NCBI GenBank assembly: GCA_030762175.1
Contig: CM060843.1
Coordinates: 27,413,501-27,477,500 of the forward strand
Reading direction: 5' to 3'
Source: Metallyticus violacea
Taxonomy: Eukaryota > Arthropoda > Insecta > Mantodea > Metallyticidae
Length of the DNA stretch: 64,000 bases
The notes under the pieces: generated by a model
The model's input: the letters and a program-made list of their open reading frames with translations, nothing else
The model's database searches: none
What the model was told of the DNA's origin: nothing
In this document: piece after piece, positions 56,153-64,000 of the stretch
Position numbering within the stretch: the stretch's first letter is position 1
How the letters are laid out: every line of letters starts with the position of its first letter
Made by a program: the position numbers and the translations under genes

Positions 56153-56437
56153 CCGCCACGGGTGGCCTAGGCCGTTAAGGCGTGGAGTGGGAGGTCTGGG
56201 GTTCGAATCCTGCCAGGACCGTCCTCTCTGACTGAGGTTTTTTCCAGGTTTTCCTCAGTCCTCATAAATGGCAAATGCCGGGGAGGTGCCCTAAACTTAG
56301 GCCTGGAACGTCTCCTTCCTATATTTAAAAAAAAAAAATTTCCAATTATTTCATTTTATCACATGTATCGTCAGTGTCCACTGCCTATGGTGCCTCAGTG
56401 GTAGAAACGGGCGTTAAACACTATTCAATCAATAAAA
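56153..56437 (+). mobile_element. SINE1 (tRNA-derived), best-preserved plus copy
   Basis: tRNA-like head with A-box-like TGGCCTAGGCCGTTAAG (56163) and a consensus B box GGTTCGAATCC (56200-56210), the two-box RNA polymerase III promoter. The body has GACTGAGGTTTTTTCCAGGT, AAATGCCGGGGAGGTGCC and a CTTAGGCCTGGAACGTCTCC block, an internal A-run (56329-56338), then GGTGCCTCAGTGGTAGAAAC and GGGCGTTAAACAC. Flanked by AGTAGGGCAACATA (56139-56152) and AGTAGGGTAACATA (56438-56451), a 14-bp target duplication with one change. Confidence 0.95.
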
Positions 56438-56451
56438 AGTAGGGTAACATA

Positions 56452-58405
56452 ACAGCTTATATTACTAATTCATCTTGCAATGGTAATGAGAAAGGCGTGT
56501 GAGGTGGGAAGGATGCATTACGGTTAATTAGAGTTGGATTGTAGATTAATTAGTTGTATCTGATGTCTTTCTCTTCTCCCGATGCTATGCCTTGTAGTAT
56601 CGCCTTTTGCCTTGACTTTAGCTAGTGGTAATCACTGGAGATTTGTGACACGAATGTGTCAGAAGGAAAGAAAGGGAATCCAGCAGAAGATGATTAAATT
56701 CGTGTAATTGCATGTAACATGATTTGTTGTCATTTAATATCTCTTCACTGTATCACGCAGCATTTAGTCTGAGTGTTCTTTACGCCCCTCTTGCGCTACC
56801 TGAGTTGAACGACTTCTGGTTAAGTTTTGTTCTCTTTGCATAAAAAAGATTCAATAATACTGTTTACTTCTTTGCTACTGCGCATGCAACTCACCTTAGC
56901 GTCACTGTTTAACTTTAACTACAATACTGCAATATCTTTCCGACAGCCTAACTGCAAAATAATGTTCTCTAGTTCTCGTCGCGTAATTATCGGAATTTCT
57001 TATAACAAACACTGCCTCCTACTTCACTTCTTAATGCCGTCAAGTCTCATACTTTTAATTGACTGACTAATAATTTGATGACGACACTACTCATTTGTTG
57101 CGCTCCAACTGTTATTTTCTACAGCTAACTAGATCACTTGCCATATTATTCTATTTCTTTCACTTGTTGTCTGATAATTGTCCTTTTTAATTATTTTAAT
57201 GGTGTTTAACGCCCGTTTTTACTACTAAAGACGGTGTTAGCTGTCTTGTACCTAGGTAAGTTATATCACGATATTCTAGTTGTGTTCTTGTGTACTATTC
57301 GTAGTGTCTTCTGTTGTACCATCTCAGCTGTCTATCGTTCTTGTATCCTCAACTGTGTCATTTAGCTATGTCTATCGTTTCCGTATCCTTAATTGTATCT
57401 TGGGGCCTCGATATCTTTAACTTTTATTAACATACGGTCGTCCCGTCGGTACGCGAAATGCAACTTTTTACCACACCACTTTTGAATAGATTTTGACTCT
57501 CTCTTCATCTACAAGGTTTTCTATTGGTTAATACTCATACAGATAATCTTCCAAACTTTCCAATTGGATGCGATATTTGATCTTTATTCGCAATGAATTT
57601 TTTGATTGGATGATTTCTTGAATCTTTAATTCCTCTGTTTACTCATACTGTCCCGTTAGGCTGCCCTATATTGGTGCTATTTAACTTACACGGTGTTATT
57701 ATGTTATATGTTATTACGAGGGATCTTTATTACGCAGTCCGTTCCCTAATATAACAAAAGACTAACCTTCTTTCTTTTAAAAGAAAGTTAAGTTTTCCAC
57801 CTTCCTTACTCTATTCTTGTTCATCAAGGCTTGTTATTCAACATAAACATACACATAAGAAAAAATCCTTGGTTTCTCTTGCCCAAACAAAAATGTAACA
57901 CTATTCCTTTCTCTTAAAGTTCCGGTAACAAGTTTCTCTTTTCGATACACAAGAGAATACATGCAGTGATCTAAATGTATACAATGCTCTATATAAGTTA
58001 CACAAATTAATTATATTAACATATATAATATTGATAATTGATTATAATAACGTTGGTAATCTATTATAGAATTCGCCATATATTTAACTGTAATTATTAC
58101 ATTCAATTTTTGGTCTTTTTTGACCTCACAGTTTACTATCTCTAAGGAACTCTGAAAAATAAAGTGTATATAACTGATTCCTCACACACTGGAGGACTTA
58201 AATATATACGTACAGAATAATCGTTTCGCATTATGTGGATCAAGTGTCACAGAAAATAGGCAACTCCTCCAGTACCTGCAATGAGTACTGAACATATTAC
58301 AATTATTTATTATGTAACATGTAATACCTAAGTTATACATTGTGAAGCGTTGCAGCACTGTGAATTTGTGAAAGGAGATGTCCATGGGTGATAGCCGAGC
58401 GACTT
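56452..58405. other. intergenic DNA, with SINE1 tail fragment and a short palindrome
   Basis: A 31-bp minus fragment of the SINE1 3' end (GTGTTTAACGCCCGTTTTTA, 57203-57233) and a perfect 18-bp palindrome CTTTCTTTTAAAAGAAAG (about 57770-57787). Surrounding DNA from 56830 to 57760 is slightly less AT-rich but unrecognised. Confidence 0.45.
57203..57233 (-). repeat. SINE1 3'-end fragment
   Basis: Matches the reverse complement of the conserved GTAGAAACGGGCGTTAAACAC tail of the 56153 copy, with one substitution. The rest of the SINE is absent. Confidence 0.75.
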
Positions 58406-58410
58406 TGATT

Positions 58411-58745
58411 GTTGGTTTATTTTATTTACCGACGCTCTTTAACATCTCGGGTCATCAGCGTCCCATTCAATTCAGGGCGTGAAACGATCGATAAATTTTG
58501 CTCAGAGGCTTCTTCTTTCAGGCTTCCGGTTCTTTATCATGAAAAATAACATTGGAAATATATATACATATATATATAATGTTTGAAATATAATACAGAG
58601 AGAATTAGAAAGAGTATTTAACAATAAATACGGCCGTAAATGTACGACATGGGACCCGCAGATTTACTTCCTTTCGAAGGAAGTCATACTTAGCTTTTAC
58701 GCCCGAAAAAATTCATCTACTCTGGCCTGGATCGAGACAGGGGGC
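58411..58745 (-). mobile_element. SINE2 copy, minus strand, interrupted by a 91-bp insert
   Basis: The tail-side half (TTTACCGACGCTCTTTAACA through GGTTCTTTATCATG, 58425-58541) and the head-side half (GCCGTAAATG at 58633 to about 58745) are collinear with other SINE2 copies. They are split by 58542-58632, an AT-rich insert with (TA) runs. The tRNA-like head is truncated after CTGGCCTGGATCGAGACAG. Confidence 0.85.
58542..58632. other. insert within SINE2
   Basis: 91 bp without counterpart in the other SINE2 copies, containing TATATATACATATATATA. No target duplication or terminal repeats seen, so microsatellite expansion or a deletion-insertion event fits as well as a transposon. Confidence 0.6.
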
Positions 58746-59219
58746 AACTTCGAGAACTGATACATTAAAAAGTAGCTCCTCTTTAATGGAGAGTTGAAAT
58801 ATAAAATAATTAAGAGCATCGGGATTTAACAATCACAGACATGATAAATCAATAAATTAAAAACTTATAGCCATAAAAATATTCAACATCTAAATGATAA
58901 ATAATGCATATTTGCCTGGCATATAAAATTAATAAATTTGGATACATTAAAGATAGCAAAGGCTAGTTATTGAATATTTATTTGTTATTAATAAATGCAT
59001 ACTGACTTAATGAAATCATTGGACTTGTTTCTGGCCAACCAGCCAATTAGAAGTTTCAATGTCTATTTAATCATCTCTATAGGTCGTTAATTGTCGTATA
59101 TTGTAGTCCCACATCGTACAAAAGCGCTGACACCTGCAAAGCTCGTACTTTTCGTACCTCTATATTCTCCATCAACATTGTCATTAATGTTATTTACTAA
59201 GAATTAAATTGAAAGGGTT

Positions 59220-60560
59220 ATAAAATACATCCTTTTCTCACTCCCATTTCGCTAATGAAATTCTCCAAATTTCTATTCTTGTCGTACTTAATCATAATTC
59301 CACATTTCTTTCCATCGAATAATTTTTTCCGATAATCCCTTCACCCGCAATTTAAATCACAATGCCTGAGAATCAGTGGAGTTAATGGCCTTCTTAAAAT
59401 AATAAAAAAAAATTTAAAAAAAACAGTTTTTTCTCGTTTGATTGATACTTGCTTCACTCTTAAAGTGTCCTTCGCGGAAACCAAGTTAGTCGGTCCTGGT
59501 GATGTAGTGGTTACCATACTTGCCTCCTAAACCCAATATCGCGGGTTCGAAACCACCCAGAACCGATGGATTTTTTCGGGCGTAAAAATCCTAAGTGTGG
59601 CTTCCTTCGGAAGGGAAGTAAAGCCGTGGATCCCGTGTCGTACATTTACGGCACGAAAAAGAACCTCAAGCCTGAAAGAGAGGCCTCCGAGCAAAATTTG
59701 TTGGCCATTTCACGCCCTCACTTGAATGGGACGCTGATGACCTGAGATGTTAAAGAGCGTCCATAAATAAACCAATCCAAAAAAAAAAAAAAAAAAAAAA
59801 GGAAAAAAGGAAACCAAGTTGAAATTTTCCTATTTTACCACATTCTGTCTGCATGCTTTTATTCTGTTACATAATACTTTTTCTATAATTGGTAATAAAA
59901 TAATCCTCCTGTAATTATCCCATCATTCCCTCTCCGCTAAAATTGGATAGGGTATTTTCCCTCATTAATCAATTTCTTAAATATACCAAGCACTATCAAA
60001 CCAAACTCACCAACTCTCGCCGTGGCTTTAAGCCATTCTATCCTGGGCTTTACCATATTTTAGGCTTTAGATTGCCCGCCTAATCTCCCCTTCAGAAATA
60101 TCTGCGTCCAGCAGAAGTACATCTAGTCATCCCAACCCTCATTCCCCCCTGACGGTGCTGTTCGTTCGACACATTCCCTCCTCTCAGCACCTCACTGAAG
60201 TGTGCCGTCCACTATTCCATGAGATTTCATTTCGCGTCTGCCGCCTACACCTAAACTTGTTTATTATCACACGTAAGCACTATCTCCCCTTCCGATAACC
60301 TCCCAAATTTTATTTTATAGCAAACACCGTCCCTGGTGTTCATTCTCCTCCCTTCTGAATTTTCTCAAAGCATCCTTTGCTAACTCTTTGCGTCCTTATA
60401 TTACTGGTCATACCATTCGTTCGATTGCTTTTCCTTATTCTTAATTCGAAGCTTAAATTAATATCAGCTTTATTTATTATTTCTGTTAGGCAATCAGTGG
60501 TTAGGATATCCCTTCCCCTTAAGTCATGCCTCAAATTCTTAAGGAAAAGTTCCGCCTGCT
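59220..60560 (-). pseudogene. LINE reverse transcriptase relic, split by a SINE2
   Basis: The minus strand (high to low coordinates) reads an N-terminal HDLRGRDILTTDCLTEIINK patch (60530-60470). Next are DADISEGEIRRAI-stop-SLKYGKAQ (about 60120-60050), the counterpart of EIxxAIxxLKxGKAPGxDG, then IFKKLINEGKYPI (59990-59950), LLPIIEKVLCNRIKACRQN (about 59895-59840) and ENFNLVSAKD across the SINE insertion, matching the Q-x-GFRxGxS turn of the RT. Downstream (59450-59220) is badly decayed. Different LINE group from the 31-kb relic. Confidence 0.68.
59488..59808 (+). mobile_element. SINE2 (tRNA-derived), youngest copy, nested in a LINE relic
   Basis: Complete: tRNA-like head GGTCCTGGTGATGTAGTGGT (A box near 59501), B-box-like GGGTTCGAAACC (59543-59554), a GGATTTTTTCGGGCGTAAAA body block, CCGTGGATCCCGTGTCGTAC and GACCTGAGATGTTAAAGAGC, then a 22-A tail with a GGAAAAAA end. 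A perfect 12-bp target duplication, GGAAACCAAGTT, lies at 59476-59487 and 59809-59820. Confidence 0.96.
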
Positions 60561-61925
60561 CCGGTCTCCACTCTGTCTATGTATCGCTCTCCCTTTTTCC
60601 CTCTCCCATCCCATGACTCTACGCAGATCAATTTTTGTTCCCACATCCAGCTTTAGAACAGTTGTGCGACTCAATACAGTCTCCTACCCAAAATTCCCTA
60701 GAGCAAATGGACTTCACGCCTCACAGTGGAGTAGAGAGTGGGCGAGTAGAGAGAACGGACTCGTATTTCGGCAATCTGGTGCTATAAACCTCGGTTGACC
60801 CGATGACGGAGTGGTTTTGTTCATGACTAAATTCCCGTTCCTAGGGATAATTCTAGAATCTAATTTCTTTAATGGTATAAAATTATCTTGTGCAACAAAT
60901 ATGCCATTTCTTCACAGAAAGTACTTAAATGGATTAGTTCGATTCTCTTATGAGCTCGAAATTCGTGATTAATTGACCAATAAATAATAAAATGTTAAAC
61001 CTTTCTGTCTAAGGGTAACAAGCAAAAGTTCAGGATCTGGGGAGAATCGTTAATGAACTCACTTTACTAGCATTAAAAACGTCATCAATGTTTGTAACAT
61101 GATAAAGTTTCTTTGAAGATAACAATAGACTAAATTAACAGTAAAGTAACAGTGAAAAGATCCACAAAAAGTATTACTTCACTTTTTTGTTTAATATTAG
61201 GTTTTCTACCCGCCCATTCACACATTCAGAAATATCCTTCATTTCCCAAAATTCTTCAGATTACAGTAGTCTTTATTTTTGACCTGTCAGAGAAGATATT
61301 ACCAGAGATCTCTTTAATGGTGTTTCCAATAAGACCTTATCTTTAAAATAATTGATACTACGATAGAGAAAAGTGTGCAAGTGGCTAGTCGTTCAGAGCT
61401 TTCTAACACCATGAATGATTGAATGAGTAGAAAAGTAATGAACTAAGCATCTCAGCAATCTTTTGAAATGACTGAGTGCATAATATCATAAGGGCTTCAG
61501 AATGCACTGTAGAGAACGCATGTGTTACTCGACTTAGACCATCCACAATCTGGGATCACCAATTAATGATTAGGAAGATCACATTTTGCCTGCGTTGTTT
61601 GTTTCTGTATCAGAATCAAGTAATAACTTTGCAATTCTTATGCAAGCATCTCTGATAACTGACGTCCATTTTTGCATCAATACATCATTACTACATACAG
61701 AAAATTAACATGACTAGCTTGAAAAAGGCAAAACTCTGCTGAATCGTTTTCTTGCTATTTTTAAATCAATAAAGTGGATGAATTCGTGAATATAGGAGAA
61801 TAAATGAGTTGTAAATGAATGTTTCATTTATGTAATGTTTGGAAATGTCAGTGAGCAAATGAAATGATTAGTAGGTAAAATGAGCAGATGAATTAACGAG
61901 TTATTTAATAATGCCAAGAATAACA
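60561..61925. other. intergenic DNA, no supported gene
   Basis: Short unrecognised frames at 60526-60798 and 61152-61346. 60560-60800 is C/T-rich and may hold the decayed 5' part of the LINE relic. Confidence 0.4.
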
Positions 61926-61929
61926 TTCG

Positions 61930-62745
61930 ATTAATTTGAATGAATGAGTGAGTGAGTTAGTACGTGTGTGAAAAGAACGAGAAATTAATTTGAATGTGAG
62001 ATGGGGCGAATTATATATATATATATAATCTGAATCCAAACGATTCTCGAATGTCTCTAATCTTTCGAACATGTCATACGCGCCAGGCCAGGGTTCATAG
62101 TTTTTAGGTTAATATTCCAAATGTTCGAAACTTGAAAAAGCGCAAAGATTCGAGTTTTGATTCTTGAATCTTTTTCAAGGTTTTCAGAATTCGAGAACTC
62201 GAGAGTAATAAGCAATTGAGTATCATTTCGGGCGAATAAAACAAGTGGGTGAGTCTGTGAGTGGGGAGACAACGTGAATATATAAGGGGTAAGTGAGCAG
62301 ATGACAGTGATAAGCATGAGTGAACTGGAGGAAATGTATTAAATGGTTGAGTGAATGAAATAAACATCAATATGCTTGAATTACGGTATGGAATGGGCTA
62401 ATAAACATGTACCTGAGTGAGAGAGTAAGCGAATGGAATTGGCGAATTAGACAGGCGAGTGAACGTAATGACATCATGGACAGAGTGAGCGGAATCAGTG
62501 GATAAAACAAAGTGTGAGTGAGTGTGAATGTGTGTGTGAGTGAATGTGTCAGTAAGTGAGTGTATCAGTGAGTGAATACGTCAGTGATTGTGTGAGTGAG
62601 TGTGAATGTGTATGTGAATGAATGTGTCAGTAAGTGAGTGTGTCAGTGAGTGAGTGTTAGTAAGCGAATCAGTGAGTGTATATGTCAGTGAGGTAGTCAG
62701 TGAGTGAGCGAGTGTGTCAGTGAGTGTGTGAGTATGTCACGAGAG
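61930..62745. repeat. degenerate GTGA/AATG minisatellite
   Basis: From about 61930 the sequence is made of variants of GAGTGAGT, GAATGA and GTGTCA. It becomes dense at 62511-62745, where GTGAGTGAGTGTGAATGTG recurs at 62514 and 62592 with about 60 bp of matching context. This is a 78-bp higher-order unit present twice. 62014-62028 is a (TA) run. Confidence 0.85.
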
Positions 62746-63720
62746 AGTCAGTCATAACATTTGAGGTATATCAAAATCGTTTGTATCACATAACTGAACA
62801 AGAAAATAAACGATTTCGTCTCTACTGTAGCTCTTCCTGTTTTGAAGTCGTTCTAAGCCGTTTTGTCTTTTTCCACATAAAGGAAATTCCACGTCCGTAC
62901 TCTGCAGACTGAAAATTATCTCTTTGTTCCTCAGCAGTGACAATTCCAAAGCCATGTCTGCTATCCCCTCGCTTCATCCCCCCATATCATTCGGTGAGCC
63001 AGAAAACGGGTGAATAGTAAAACCAAGGGAAGTTGAATGTCACTATGATGCTGTTCAAAAGGCAATCAGAGTACATTGGGGAAGAAGGAGAGGCTTGGGA
63101 ATTGGGGTTAAAGGGAGGCTGAAGAGAGAGGAGACCGCTTACATGCAGGCAATTTGATCTGCAAACTATGGCTAACGACCATGATGAATTAAAATCCACC
63201 CTTATCCAACTCTCTTTTCAACTAGCTTCCCTTCCTTTGCGTTTTCCACTTTACACATCAGGCTGATAAAGTTCAGTGCAAACACACGCCTTACGCCCGA
63301 AACAGATATAAAGTTATCCCTTTTCACCGGGCAGAGAGTTGTTAATTATTAGTAACCGGTGACTTTCAGCTCCAATTTTAAGCTTTGGTTTCACTGACTT
63401 TAGAGTTTCTTTTTTATATATTTCACTTGTAAATTCATGAGAGTAAGCCTCATTTTAAACATTAGAAGTCACATACATGTAAAAGATATGAATTATATTC
63501 TGAGTTATTTGCTGTAACTTAAGCTTAATATAATTCATCTATGCTTTAAAGACGTATTTTGTACGGCTCCCAATTCGGAAAGCTTTTACTTCGTTCAATT
63601 TTTAGTCTACTTCCCAAATTTCGTTTATTATTAATCAGCGTTTGTCTCCTATTAGTCTGTTTACCAAAAACTTAACATTTACAATATATGTATCTTTTAT
63701 AACAATTAAATCTTGCAGTA
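62746..63720. other. intergenic DNA
   Basis: Nothing recognised. A G/A-rich patch at 63080-63140 carries no motif I know. Confidence 0.5.
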
Positions 63721-63734
63721 ACTAACCTTGTTCA

Positions 63735-64000
63735 TGTTCATGAACAATTCGAAGCATTGTTATTTTAGAAAGACGCAACCTTGCCTCTATTTCTGTAATT
63801 TCAGCCGCCTGTCTTCCATAATTTCTCCTTCCACAAGAGCGAGCGATGTTTTCAGGAGTGAGCACCGCCAAGGGCCGACCTGCACGCTGTTCGTCTTCCA
63901 TGCTTTCTCGACCCATTCGAAAAAGTTTGGCCGATTCTTTTACGGTAGAATATGGGGAGGGGAGGTGCTTCCCCATATACACCGCCAAATTACTGTTTAA
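63735..64000 (-). mobile_element. mariner copy, truncated, continues past the window end
   Basis: The minus strand reads YSTVKESAKLFRMGRESMED, then AGRPLAVLTPENIA and ARLRLSKITMLRIVHEHE, the same HTH region as the mariner at 40976-42170, which differs at scattered positions. A frameshift lies in the GEIIEDRQ segment (here SCGRRNYGRQ). Homology stops near 63735, after the H-E-H word, so the catalytic part is missing. The 5' end lies beyond 64000. Confidence 0.88.

Noticed and set aside
56153..56225. tRNA gene
   Set aside because: A and B boxes are present, but the cloverleaf is degenerate and the segment is the head of a SINE1 flanked by a target duplication. The same applies to the SINE2 and SINE3 heads.
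57770..57787. 18-bp perfect palindrome as regulatory site
   Set aside because: Short AT-rich palindromes of this size occur by chance in such DNA; no supporting context.
1..64000. CRISPR arrays, operons, Shine-Dalgarno sites, prokaryotic terminators
   Set aside because: Regular repeats with unique spacers were not found, and all content is of animal transposon type. Short tandem repeats here are microsatellites or minisatellites.

Overview
This window looks like intergenic or intronic DNA from a large, AT-rich insect genome. The evidence is the absence of any intact long ORF, the abundant microsatellites, and the dense litter of dead transposable elements. These include insect-type mariner relatives, hAT, pogo-like, BEL/Pao and several non-LTR retrotransposons, plus at least three families of tRNA-derived SINE. 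The mix of families and of SINEs in many states of decay suggests a polyneopteran such as a cockroach, but that is inference. I find no intact host protein gene, rRNA gene or functional tRNA gene, and no prokaryotic feature. The longest reading frames are either transposon fragments or chance ORFs.

Layout. 1-8.5 kb: a near full-length but dead element with a DUF4817-type helix-turn-helix (copy A, 859-2265), an internally deleted mariner, a whole decayed mariner on the minus strand (4890-5880), two SINE1 copies, and the end of another DDE element. 8.5-24 kb: non-LTR fragments (8.6, 13.6, 15.3-16.7, 17.2 kb), a second DUF4817-type copy (B, 12.9 kb), a BEL/Pao gag-protease relic (18.6-19.7 kb) with an inverted partial copy at 23.4 kb, and another mariner relic (20.5-21.3 kb). 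24-32 kb: a 148-nt near-perfect hairpin beside a (TA)n(TG)n tract, SINE2, a hAT 3' relic, SINE3, and an R1-like ORF2 3' end. 32.9-34.5 kb: a frameshifted relic of an unusual protein family with a D-N-x-G-x-N-type motif (probably DUF7869), minus strand. 34.7-39.5 kb: three LINE fragments, one of them showing the head-to-head arrangement of a 5' inversion (twin priming). 40-46.4 kb: a small CpG-rich pocket with a weak exon candidate, a mariner with both inverted repeats and its TA duplication still present (40976-42170), a pogo/Tigger-like tail, SINE3, and an internally deleted DUF4817-type copy with both ends (C, 45573-46359). 46.4-64 kb: mostly AT-rich DNA with a small-subunit-rRNA-like core, SINEs, a perfect 48-bp tandem duplication, a LINE reverse transcriptase relic split by a SINE2 insertion with a 12-bp target duplication, a degenerate GTGA minisatellite, and a second copy of the 41-kb mariner running off the end.

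The elements do not form a pathway. Their relations are those of host and parasite: TPRT-competent LINEs presumably mobilised the SINEs (perfect or near-perfect target duplications of 10-14 bp survive at four of them), and full-length DDE transposases presumably mobilised internally deleted copies such as C. The clearest biological readouts here are insertion order (SINE2 into LINE, an insert into SINE2), mechanism (twin priming, TA target duplications, microhomology deletions) and one hairpin locus that could make double-stranded RNA if transcribed. All homology statements come from reading translations by eye. No database search was run.
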